A DNA stretch of 64,000 nt from contig CAZSQZ010000010.1 in the NCBI GenBank assembly GCA_964609215.1, positions 1 through 64,000 of the forward strand, written 5' to 3'. The stretch comes from JABDKJ01 sp964609215. GTDB taxonomy: Bacteria > Bacteroidota > Bacteroidia > Flavobacteriales_D > JABDKJ01. The notes under the pieces were generated by a model. That model had not been told where the DNA came from, did no database searches, and worked only from the letters and a program-made list of their open reading frames with translations. Each line of letters starts with the position of its first letter. Position 1 is the first letter of the stretch. Positions 45,570 to 53,496 of the stretch are shown here, one piece after another. The position numbers and the translations under genes are program-made.

Positions 45570-46340
45570 CTACCAATCTATGAATTCTCTGTCCCATTTT
45601 TCCCATACTTTCAATTGACTTTCCAAATTTTCTTTTGCCCTTCCATCAATACAGGAAAGCACCCTTTGCTTTGGAGAAGTAATTTCTTCTGTCCACCATA
45701 CCGGATGACTTAACAATTGCAGATTAGATGGGTTTGAAGCTATGATTTCATTAAAGCTTTCATTTCTCCAAATTCCATTTGAATCAGAACCGTATTTTAC
45801 GTTGTTCATGAAATACCTAGAATAGGTATTGATCATTCCCGCACAAGATTCTATTCCCCACTCCAAAGCCCATTTACTAGGATTGTGAAATGAAAACACA
45901 TTGATGTCACAGTGAAAAAATGAATCGATCAATTGCTTTTCAGTAGTAAGTATTTTCTCAATGTTATCTGGATTCAAATCCGGATAAAAACCGTGATCAA
46001 AATGCAGTGCAAGTTGATGCCCCATTTCTTTTATTTCCATGAAACAATCGAAAACACGTTTCTCTAGTAAATGATAAAATCTGCAATGGGGTTGTATAAA
46101 GTAGGTAGAAAATACACCTTGTTCAGCTTCAATTTTAGCCAACTTCAAAGCTCTCATTGGAGAGAAATCTACATCATGGCGATAGAGCACAAATTTTGAT
46201 TCTTTATCAAAATCATGATAAAATGAGAAGTCGAATCCTACCTCCTTTATTCTTGAAATATAGGTCCGATATGCCAAATGTGTGAATTCAGCAAAGGCAT
46301 ATTTTTCTTTATTCTCTTGGGCCGGCATTTCTATTTCCAT
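45570..46340 (-). CDS. Polysaccharide-deacetylase-like protein
   Basis: A 256-residue soluble protein without signal peptide. 'FVLYRHDVDFSPMRALKLAK' (HDVD, resembling the metal-binding Asp-Asp motif of NodB-type deacetylases) and 'GHQLALHFDHGF' (second metal-site His region) suggest a (beta/alpha) deacetylase-like barrel, and 'SHPVWW' near the end fits the fold's last His motif. It may deacetylate a sugar nucleotide or lipid-linked sugar in the cytoplasm; an amino group thus exposed could be a site for N-sulfation by the adjacent sulfotransferases. The start overlaps the upstream sulfotransferase gene by 10 nt. Confidence 0.65.
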   Translation of the reverse strand: MEIEMPAQENKEKYAFAEFTHLAYRTYISRIKEVGFDFSFYHDFDKESKFVLYRHDVDFSPMRALKLAKIEAEQGVFSTYFIQPHCRFYHLLEKRVFDCFMEIKEMGHQLALHFDHGFYPDLNPDNIEKILTTEKQLIDSFFHCDINVFSFHNPSKWALEWGIESCAGMINTYSRYFMNNVKYGSDSNGIWRNESFNEIIASNPSNLQLLSHPVWWTEEITSPKQRVLSCIDGRAKENLESQLKVWEKWDREFIDW

Positions 46341-47086
46341 GCATCCAAATTTAAGTCAAAAAGTTCAGCTAGTTCCGCAATATCAGGTTTAAACAAATCA
46401 TCCATTAGATGACTCGCTTCTTTGGAATAGCTTTGCTTATCAGGGACCGATTTGTTCATTGCTTGACCTATTAACTTCCAAGGGTGCTTGGATTCAATAT
46501 TTAAAAAGATACAAATTTTGTTCAACTGCTCAACGGGATTTTCTATAAAGTCTTCAAAGAGGCAAATATGAAATTGAGATTTGTCAAAGTATTTTAAATA
46601 TCGATTTAATTGTTGAGCATATAAACTTCTTCCCAAATAAGAATAGGGGGCAATTTCAAGTAAATCTTCTTTTAGTTCTGCGGTTCTTTCCTCTTCCAGT
46701 TTTACGGCCTCATCAAAGATTAAATTGTCAAAACCATTTTTATGTGAATGCCAGTAATTGGAAAAAGCACGTGCTTTGGGCTCCCTCAGCAAAACGATGA
46801 ATTTCATCTGAGAATTATAGTTGTAAATTCTCTTAGGGACTCGTTCTCCAAAAAGATAGGAAGTGCTTACTTCTCCAATGGCCTTTTCATCGTTTACCTC
46901 AGAGAAGAATTTCTCCTGATACCACTCATCTCCATTTTCAAATAATTTAGACTTCAAAAAGTAATGGGGTTCGGGTCTTTTCTCTTTAGGAACAAAAATT
47001 TCCGGATGTTGTAAAAAATACGAATGCAATAAAGTTGTTCCTGAGCGAGCTGCTCCAATGACCAGAAAATTTGGCTTTTTGCTCAT
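46331..47086 (-). CDS. Sulfotransferase domain protein
   Basis: A 251-residue sulfotransferase of the heparan-sulfate/NodH-like type. The PAPS loop is 'FLVIGAARSGTTLLHSYFLQ' at the N-terminus. The 3'-phosphate-binding segment is 'KFIVLLREPKARAFSNYWH', with the RxPxxRAxSxY pattern. 'EVSTSYLFGERVP' is also typical. This is the clearest of the three sulfotransferases and is a different subfamily from the other two. It is 6 bp downstream of asnB. Confidence 0.88.
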   Translation of the reverse strand: MSKKPNFLVIGAARSGTTLLHSYFLQHPEIFVPKEKRPEPHYFLKSKLFENGDEWYQEKFFSEVNDEKAIGEVSTSYLFGERVPKRIYNYNSQMKFIVLLREPKARAFSNYWHSHKNGFDNLIFDEAVKLEEERTAELKEDLLEIAPYSYLGRSLYAQQLNRYLKYFDKSQFHICLFEDFIENPVEQLNKICIFLNIESKHPWKLIGQAMNKSVPDKQSYSKEASHLMDDLFKPDIAELAELFDLNLDAWK

Positions 47087-47092
47087 TTAAAC

Positions 47093-49018
47093 TTAGAAAT
47101 TCTCTAGAAAAGAGGAATGGTTATGTTCAACTGGCACTTCATTATTCAAGAATATTTTACACCACCATTCAAAACACATAAAAGACCAAATCATCAATCT
47201 ATTGTTCTTTCCTTGATTGATATGTTGGTCCAGGATTTCATTCACGTATTCCTGATTAATGAATTCACGATAGGATGCATTCTTGTTACCCAACAAATCT
47301 CTCACATATTGCACATTGTCTCCTCTGTACCAGGATTCATCGGGAGCTGAAAAGCCTTGCTTTTTCCTTTCAATGACTTCTTTAGGCAATACACTTTCCA
47401 TTGCTTTTCTCAGAACATTCTTGCCATCATCAAACTCACGGTAAAGTTTCCTTTTCTTCTTAGATGTATTTTCATCTAAACTCTTCATCTGCTCAAGATT
47501 CGCAAGTTTATGTCTTACTGGAATTTTCTGCGCAAATTCTATTAAATCATTATCCAAAAATGGAAAGCGTTCTTCTAAACCATTAGCCATAGATAGCTTA
47601 TCTCCAACCATCAGTAGACCCGGTAAAAAGGTCTTTATTTCAAAGTAAAGTGAGTTTTGAATATGTTGCTCCGGTGTATCGTATTTGAGTTTATCGTTGA
47701 ATAAGAAAACACGTTCAAACAATCTCTTTGGATCTCTAATGTCTACATTGTCCAAAACAGAAGAATTAAACAATTTAGGCTTATCCGCATCAGGAACAAG
47801 CCTCTGCCAAAACTCATAGTACTGATCAAAAAAGTCTTGTCTATTAAGAGATTGAAAAATACGATAATAACGCCAAGGATAACCCCCATATATTTCATCT
47901 CCCCCTGTTCCTTGCAGACATACCTTTACGAATTTGGAAGCCAACCTTGAAATGTAGTAATTGGGATAGGACATTCCTACCTTCAAATCTTCAAGATGAT
48001 TCACCACTCGAGGTAAAGACCAAGACAAATCTCCTGAATTAATGACTTGTTGGTAGTGTTCTGTTTTGAAGATATTTGCCATTATTTCTGCATCTCTTCT
48101 TTCATCGTAATTGGCTTCAACACCCACCACTGAACTCATATCAAAACCACAAGTGAAGGTAGACATCCTTGGAATGAGTTTGGAAGCTATGGATGTTATT
48201 GAACCCGAATCCATTCCCCCAGAAAGATACGAGCCAACAGGAACATCTGCGACCATTTGTCTTTCTACTGCCTGTTTCATTAAGCGTAGTGTCTCTTCCT
48301 TTGCATCTTCAAAGGAAATCGTCTCATCCGGTTCAGAGAAATTATAGTCCCACCAAGAATTATGAGCAACTCTTGTGGAATCGACATCCACGCGAACTGC
48401 ATTTGCTGGAGGCAATGGAATAACTCCTTTAAATAAAGTTCTAAACCTGAAAATATTTTGGAAAGTAAAATACTCGTTGAGCGCGTCTTTATCTACCTCA
48501 ACTTTATAATCTGGGTGTTGCAAAATGGCTTTGACCTCAGATGCAAAAACCACTGTTTTCTTATTGAACCAATAATACAAAGGTTTAACACCAAAGCGAT
48601 CTCTAAACAAATGAAGGGAACGGTCTTTCTTATTCCATGCGCCTATCGCAAACATACCATTTAAACGTTGGACAAAATCGGGACCATAAATAGATAAACC
48701 TTCAACCAAGACCTCTGTATCCGATGTTGAATTAAAAACTGCTCCTTGCTGGCGCAATTCTTTTTTTAATTCCCTATAGTTATAAATACATCCATTAAAG
48801 ACCACTGTCCACACTCCATCCTTTGAAGTCATAGGCTGAGAACCTTTATCGGATAAATCTAAAATGGAAAGTCTTCTATGAGCAAAACCCACATTTACAT
48901 CATCGAAAGAACCTTCACCATCTGGCCCACGATGCGCAATGGAGCTTGCCATTTTTTTAAGCACTCCTCTTGAAACAGGCTCTCCTGAAAGGTTAAATAT
49001 TCCAGCAATTCCGCACAC
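47093..49018 (-). CDS. asnB: Glutamine-hydrolysing asparagine synthetase-type amidotransferase
   Basis: A 641-residue enzyme. The N-terminal Ntn glutaminase starts 'MCGIAGIFNLSGEPVSRG' with the catalytic Cys2 exposed after Met removal; the ATP-pyrophosphatase domain has 'SYLSGGMDSGSI' near residue 268. The start codon is GTG and shares a base with the preceding stop (TAGTG). In polysaccharide clusters AsnB-type enzymes usually amidate a uronic-acid or aminoacyl carboxyl rather than make asparagine, which its position among sulfotransferase and aminotransferase genes supports. Length is near that of exosortase- and capsule-associated AsnB forms. Confidence 0.88.
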   Translation of the reverse strand: MCGIAGIFNLSGEPVSRGVLKKMASSIAHRGPDGEGSFDDVNVGFAHRRLSILDLSDKGSQPMTSKDGVWTVVFNGCIYNYRELKKELRQQGAVFNSTSDTEVLVEGLSIYGPDFVQRLNGMFAIGAWNKKDRSLHLFRDRFGVKPLYYWFNKKTVVFASEVKAILQHPDYKVEVDKDALNEYFTFQNIFRFRTLFKGVIPLPPANAVRVDVDSTRVAHNSWWDYNFSEPDETISFEDAKEETLRLMKQAVERQMVADVPVGSYLSGGMDSGSITSIASKLIPRMSTFTCGFDMSSVVGVEANYDERRDAEIMANIFKTEHYQQVINSGDLSWSLPRVVNHLEDLKVGMSYPNYYISRLASKFVKVCLQGTGGDEIYGGYPWRYYRIFQSLNRQDFFDQYYEFWQRLVPDADKPKLFNSSVLDNVDIRDPKRLFERVFLFNDKLKYDTPEQHIQNSLYFEIKTFLPGLLMVGDKLSMANGLEERFPFLDNDLIEFAQKIPVRHKLANLEQMKSLDENTSKKKRKLYREFDDGKNVLRKAMESVLPKEVIERKKQGFSAPDESWYRGDNVQYVRDLLGNKNASYREFINQEYVNEILDQHINQGKNNRLMIWSFMCFEWWCKIFLNNEVPVEHNHSSFLENF

Positions 49019-50169
49019 TAAGCCAAGAATTTAATCGCTTCAATAATATAATCGAAATCTTCTTTTACCATTCTATTGTGCAGGGGAATGGCCATGGAAT
49101 AATTATTTGCTCGTTTCGCTTCTGGAAAGTCCTCAGCTTGAATATTGTACTTTTCTCTATAGAATTTAAGCATATGAACAGCATGTGTCCCAGGACGTGT
49201 AGCTATGCCTTTCTCTTTCAATTTGTCCATGATTATGTTACGCTCAAAAGGGGCCTTGTTTTCATCTACTAGTGTTACGAATGATTGCCAGCCATGCTTG
49301 TAATCAGAGGAAATATCTGGTAAAGTTAACCATTCAACATCTTTCAAATTCTCAATATAGTATTGCGCCCATTCGTTTCTTTCCGCAATATATTGCTCTA
49401 ATTTTCCTAGCTGCACCAGTGCAACTGCACCTTGCAAATCTGTCATTCTATAATTGAAGCCCATGAGTTCAAATTCAGGCAGTATATGTGGTCTAGGGCC
49501 ATGGTGCCTTGCTTCTTCAGAAACAGATGCACCATGATTTCTTAAAATCGCCAACTGTTCCCCAAGCTCTGGATTGTTTGTGGTACACATTCCCCCTTCA
49601 CCGCAAGTGATGGATTTTCTAGGATGAAACGAGAAACAACCTATATCTCCTAAACCGCCAGCATAGATTCCTTTATACGCAGCCCCAGCAGCGCATGCTC
49701 CATCTTCAACCAGTGGAATTCCTGGAGCTACTTTTTTAATGGCATCCATATCTGCACATAGACCAAAGAGATGAACAGGAATTATTGCCTTTGTGTTTTC
49801 ATTTACTAAGGCTGAAAGTTTTTCCGGATCAATATTAAATGTCTTGGTATCAATATCACAAAAGACAGGTTTTGCTCCACAGTAGAGTACAACATTAGCT
49901 GTTGAAACCCATGTAAATGCTGGAACGATTACTTCATCACCTTCCTTAATTCCGAGAGCTACTAAAGCCAAATGCAATGCAGTTGTTGCACTCGTTACCG
50001 CAACTGAAGTATGAACATTATGGATTTTAGAAAAACCTTCTTCGAAGGCTCTAACTTTGGGACCGCTGGTCAACCAACCTGTCATTAGAGGTTCCTTTAC
50101 AGCTTCCCATTCCTCTATTCCAGTATCTGGGACAGAAATTGGAATATTTCTTATCAATGTTTCTTCCAT
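49018..50169 (-). CDS. DegT/DnrJ/EryC1/StrS aminotransferase
   Basis: A 383-residue PLP-dependent sugar aminotransferase. 'VTSATTALHLALVALGIKEG', 'IVPAFTWVSTANVVLYCGAK' and 'PLVEDGACAAGAAYKGIYAG' are classical; the PLP lysine is about K186 in 'SFHPRKSITCGEGGM'. It aminates a nucleotide keto-sugar for the surface glycan and could supply 4-amino sugars for legionaminate-type acids. It is coupled to asnB (TAGTG overlap). Upstream lies the repeat-flanked four-helix-bundle gene. Confidence 0.9.
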   Translation of the reverse strand: MEETLIRNIPISVPDTGIEEWEAVKEPLMTGWLTSGPKVRAFEEGFSKIHNVHTSVAVTSATTALHLALVALGIKEGDEVIVPAFTWVSTANVVLYCGAKPVFCDIDTKTFNIDPEKLSALVNENTKAIIPVHLFGLCADMDAIKKVAPGIPLVEDGACAAGAAYKGIYAGGLGDIGCFSFHPRKSITCGEGGMCTTNNPELGEQLAILRNHGASVSEEARHHGPRPHILPEFELMGFNYRMTDLQGAVALVQLGKLEQYIAERNEWAQYYIENLKDVEWLTLPDISSDYKHGWQSFVTLVDENKAPFERNIIMDKLKEKGIATRPGTHAVHMLKFYREKYNIQAEDFPEAKRANNYSMAIPLHNRMVKEDFDYIIEAIKFLA

Positions 50170-50173
50170 TTTG

Positions 50174-50194
50174 AATTATTGGTTTTCAATAGCA
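50174..50194. repeat. 21-bp direct repeat, left copy
   Basis: aattattggttttcaatagca, matching 50618-50638 at 20 of 21 bases (T/C at position 7). The two copies bracket the four-helix-bundle gene 444 bp apart. A shorter echo (ttttcaatagca) occurs again at 50215-50226. Confidence 0.7.
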
Positions 50195-50229
50195 GTCTCT
50201 ATTCTCAATGTCAATTTTCAATAGCAATG

Positions 50230-50616
50230 TCAATTTTTTACAGGTGACAATTTACTTCTTTTATTCATTATCATTTTACTTGAAATGGCTATCAATTGCT
50301 CAACTTCGGTAAGCATATCGGTAGTATTAACTCTGCCATTAAAACCCAATTCTTCTAGTATTTTGAAAGATGTCCTAGATTCCTTCAATTCTTTACAAAC
50401 GATTGACGTTTTATGAATAAAATCCTTTGAAGTAATTGTTCCTTGAGCTTCCCCATAATTTAGTGCAGCACTTCCAGAGGAACGAATTAATTGATTCTTA
50501 TAATATTGAATCTCATACTTATCATTCTTAGCATCAAAAAATCTCACACAATTCGCAGCAAAACGAACCAGTCGAGTTTCATAATCAAAAATATGTTCCG
50601 TTGCCTCTTTATTCAT
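50230..50616 (-). CDS. Four-helix-bundle protein (23S rRNA intervening-sequence type, S23 family)
   Basis: A 128-residue all-helical protein. 'FDYETRLVRFAANCVRFFDA', 'QLIRSSGSAALNYGEAQG' and 'FIHKTSIVCKELKESRTSFK' match the small four-helix-bundle family first seen inside bacterial 23S rRNA intervening sequences and now known from many genome sites, often in Bacteroidota polysaccharide loci. Its function is not established; nucleic-acid binding is often supposed. It sits between the epimerase gene and a DegT gene, with flanking spacers of ~60 and ~110 bp that contain direct repeats, unlike the 0-8 bp junctions elsewhere in the operon. That suggests insertion into the locus. Confidence 0.85.
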   Translation of the reverse strand: MNKEATEHIFDYETRLVRFAANCVRFFDAKNDKYEIQYYKNQLIRSSGSAALNYGEAQGTITSKDFIHKTSIVCKELKESRTSFKILEELGFNGRVNTTDMLTEVEQLIAISSKMIMNKRSKLSPVKN

Positions 50617-50617
50617 T

Positions 50618-50638
50618 AATTATCGGTTTTCAATAGCA
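50618..50638. repeat. 21-bp direct repeat, right copy
   Basis: aattatcggttttcaatagca, immediately upstream of the ATG of the four-helix-bundle gene, matching 50174-50194 at 20 of 21 bases. Confidence 0.7.
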
Positions 50639-50728
50639 AGTTCAATTACAGCTAATGATAATCTACAGACTTTATTTATATTAAAAATTGTAATTGCTCA
50701 TTGCAGTTGAAATTGTCCATTGCAATTA

Positions 50729-51727
50729 CTACGCAATCAGCTCACCCCACTTTTCATCTATACCTTTTTCTATCCTCCAATCAATCAGTTTTTGAAGCCC
50801 TTCTCTAACGGAGTATTTGAATTTAAAATGCAGTTCTTTTTCCGCTTTTTCTGCTGAACCTATTCTATTCTGAACAAATTGTCTCGCATCATCTGCAGCA
50901 TAAGGTTTGTATTGAACTTGAAGCTGAGAATTTTTAAGATCCAAAATAGTTTCACATAGTTCCTTTATCGAAGTTTGAATTTGCGTTCCTACATTGTAAA
51001 AACCAAAATCAACATCAGATTTTGCCGCCATTATGTTGCATCTAGCTACGTCCTCAACATATATAAAGTCATATGCTTGACTTCCATCTCCATTAATTAC
51101 TGGAGCTTCATTCGCATTTATTTTATTCAACATTATCGGAACTACTCCACTATATACAGCATGCTGATCCTGGTGAGGGCCATAAACATTCATATATCTC
51201 AATCCAATGACTTTTAATCCATACCTATCATTAAAGGCTGTTGCCATTGCTTCACCAGAAATTTTTGTTGCACCATAGAAGTTGGTATTATTAAAAGGGT
51301 GATCTTCTGTCATTGGAACCTCAACTGCATCTCCGTAAACAGAAGCTGAAGAAGAGTATATTAATTTCTCCACATTATGCTTTGCACACAATTCAAGGAC
51401 ATTGAAAGTTCCAGTAATATTTACATCAAAAGCTGTTCTGGGGAAATCTTTGCAATGCAACAACCACATTGCTGCCAGATGAAATACAATGTCCGCATCT
51501 TTTATGGCTACTTCCAAAACATCCGTTTCTCTTATATCTCCTCCAAGTGGAAAAATAGAACATCTATCGTCTTCTAAGCAATCATTTATTCTGTCTTTCT
51601 CTCCTCTCGCAAAATTGTCATATACTACGCACTGTTTAATGTCCTCCTTTAATAATTCTGCAACCAAATGAGAGCCTATAAAACCAGCTCCTCCTATTAC
51701 CAAAACCTTTTTTCCCGTCAATTCCAT
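50729..51727 (-). CDS. NAD-dependent sugar-nucleotide epimerase/dehydratase
   Basis: A 332-residue extended short-chain dehydrogenase. The NAD-binding loop is 'VLVIGGAGFIGSHLVAELLK' (GxxGxxG), and the catalytic YxxxK is in 'NFYGATKISGEAMA', with the preceding Ser in 'IYSSSASVYG'. It is similar in plan to UDP-glucose 4-epimerase and dTDP-glucose dehydratase families, so the exact reaction is open. It shares a base with the ABC transporter stop (TAATG), so it is cotranslated with the export genes. Confidence 0.87.
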   Translation of the reverse strand: MELTGKKVLVIGGAGFIGSHLVAELLKEDIKQCVVYDNFARGEKDRINDCLEDDRCSIFPLGGDIRETDVLEVAIKDADIVFHLAAMWLLHCKDFPRTAFDVNITGTFNVLELCAKHNVEKLIYSSSASVYGDAVEVPMTEDHPFNNTNFYGATKISGEAMATAFNDRYGLKVIGLRYMNVYGPHQDQHAVYSGVVPIMLNKINANEAPVINGDGSQAYDFIYVEDVARCNIMAAKSDVDFGFYNVGTQIQTSIKELCETILDLKNSQLQVQYKPYAADDARQFVQNRIGSAEKAEKELHFKFKYSVREGLQKLIDWRIEKGIDEKWGELIA

Positions 51728-53496
51728 TATATTACTTGTTGTATCAATTCTTCGTACTTTACCGTCTCCTTGATTTTTCCTTTGTCAATTTCAATAATTC
51801 TATCGCAATGCTTTAAAGTGGTCACCCTATGAGCAACAATTATCATAGTTAGGTCTCCTTTGTTTAAATTGTTAATAGCTTCAGTAACTTCACTTTCCGT
51901 CTTATTATCCAAGGCGGCAGTGGCTTCATCAAAAACTAAAATCTTAGCGTCCTGATACAAAGCTCTTGCAATACCCAATCTTTGTTTCTGACCACCACTT
52001 AATTGTGCACCTTGCTCACCAACTGGACTATTCAGCCCTAGAGGCAAAGTACTAATCAATGACCAAAGCTGAGCTCTTTTCAAACTTGCTTCAACTTTCG
52101 CAAAATCAATATCTTGTTCATTCTCTTCGAAAGCCACATTCTGAGCAATACTTCCATCTAAAAGAAACACATCTTGTTGAACATAACCTAAGATTTTGCG
52201 CCATTGATTTTTAAGGTTCACACCAATTGTTTTCCCATCAAGAAGTAATTCTCCTTCCAATGGGTCAATAAACTTCAAAATAAGGTTTATCAATGTTGTC
52301 TTTCCTGAACCCGATTCTCCAACTATGCCAAGAGTTTCTCCTTTATTGATGGTCAAATTGAAGTTTTTCAAAACAAATTCATCTTTACCAGGATATTTGA
52401 ATGAAATATTGGATAGTTCAAGTGCATTTTCAAATTTCAGTTCTTCACTTAACTGATCTTCATCTGGATGTTTTTCATGAATTCTCTTCAGCACATCAAA
52501 AGTATATTGAAAGGCTTTGATGCTCATAATAGCCATCATTATTCTATTAATGGAGGGTAAAACCCTGTAAGCTGCGAGAACAAAAACCCCGATCATCGCA
52601 GTCAAAGCTTTCTTATCCCCAAGAACCAAAATACCATAGGCAACGATTATTATAACACCAAAAAAGAGTGTGCTCTCAATAACCTTTGTAGGTGCTAATT
52701 TATAAACGTGATTCTTTGCTTGCAATCCAACATTCTCACTTTGAAATCCCTCGTATTTTGCATAAAATTTTTCTTCTTTATTGGACATCTTAACATCACT
52801 GTAACCAAAAATTGATTCATACAGTACTTTTCTGATTTTAGGTGATAGTTCAAAGAGCCGTTCCGCTATTGCCTGTACCCTATTTTTGGAAAAGGAATAA
52901 AAGACCAGAAAGGTAGGAATTAGTATTGCTGCCAAGAGCGCAATAATTTTCCAATCATAAGCCAATAATCCAAAACTTATAAAGGACAGTACAATCAACT
53001 CGTTCAGCACATTTAAAAAAGGGATAACTACATTAGAAGAAAATGAACCAGGTACCTGATTTACATCCCTTGTGATATGATTTGAATTTGTTTGTTTGAA
53101 GTAAAGGAAACCTCTTGCATAATATTTTCTATACAAACGAACCGCAAAATATTTATTCAAACTAAAGGCAAATTTCGCCTGGTAGTGAACAATGAAAAGG
53201 CTAAGTACATTTTTGAGCACTACAATTCCCAGAATGGCGAGACAAATTCCAAGAATAAAAGATGATTCTGAGCTAAATCCGAAAAAATTGTAGATAGATC
53301 CTAATTGCTCATAATTTCCAACTGCGTCATCTTCCAAAATCAAAATAAACAAAGGGAGCAAAGCGCTAAGCCCTATCAAGTCCAAAATTGAATTTAACAA
53401 TAACAAAATGCTTACGAAAAACCCCTTTTTCTTGAACGACTTTGGTAAAACCCCCAGTAAGCCTTTCAGCGTATTTAGTAAGATACCAGAATTCAT
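51727..53496 (-). CDS. MsbA/PglK-like ABC exporter (possible lipid-linked glycan flippase)
   Basis: A 589-residue half-transporter: six transmembrane helices (about residues 20-320), then an ATPase with Walker A 'GIVGESGSGKTTLINL' (about 395), signature 'LSGGQKQRLGIARALY' (about 499), Walker B 'ILVFDEATAALD' (about 523) and H-loop 'IIVAHRVTTL'. It has no N-terminal peptidase domain, so it is not a bacteriocin exporter. Its place between a Wzc-like kinase gene and sugar enzyme genes, and the lack of a visible Wzx, make a PglK-type oligosaccharide-lipid flippase the best guess. It starts directly after the kinase stop (TAAATG). Confidence 0.85.
   Translation of the reverse strand: MNSGILLNTLKGLLGVLPKSFKKKGFFVSILLLLNSILDLIGLSALLPLFILILEDDAVGNYEQLGSIYNFFGFSSESSFILGICLAILGIVVLKNVLSLFIVHYQAKFAFSLNKYFAVRLYRKYYARGFLYFKQTNSNHITRDVNQVPGSFSSNVVIPFLNVLNELIVLSFISFGLLAYDWKIIALLAAILIPTFLVFYSFSKNRVQAIAERLFELSPKIRKVLYESIFGYSDVKMSNKEEKFYAKYEGFQSENVGLQAKNHVYKLAPTKVIESTLFFGVIIIVAYGILVLGDKKALTAMIGVFVLAAYRVLPSINRIMMAIMSIKAFQYTFDVLKRIHEKHPDEDQLSEELKFENALELSNISFKYPGKDEFVLKNFNLTINKGETLGIVGESGSGKTTLINLILKFIDPLEGELLLDGKTIGVNLKNQWRKILGYVQQDVFLLDGSIAQNVAFEENEQDIDFAKVEASLKRAQLWSLISTLPLGLNSPVGEQGAQLSGGQKQRLGIARALYQDAKILVFDEATAALDNKTESEVTEAINNLNKGDLTMIIVAHRVTTLKHCDRIIEIDKGKIKETVKYEELIQQVI

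Noticed and set aside
47093..49018. AsnB as a lasso-peptide or other RiPP maturation enzyme
   Set aside because: No precursor peptide or cognate protease lies nearby; the neighbours are polysaccharide genes and the protein has full GATase and synthetase domains.
51727..53496. ABC protein as a peptide/bacteriocin exporter
   Set aside because: It has no N-terminal C39 peptidase domain and its neighbours are capsule genes.
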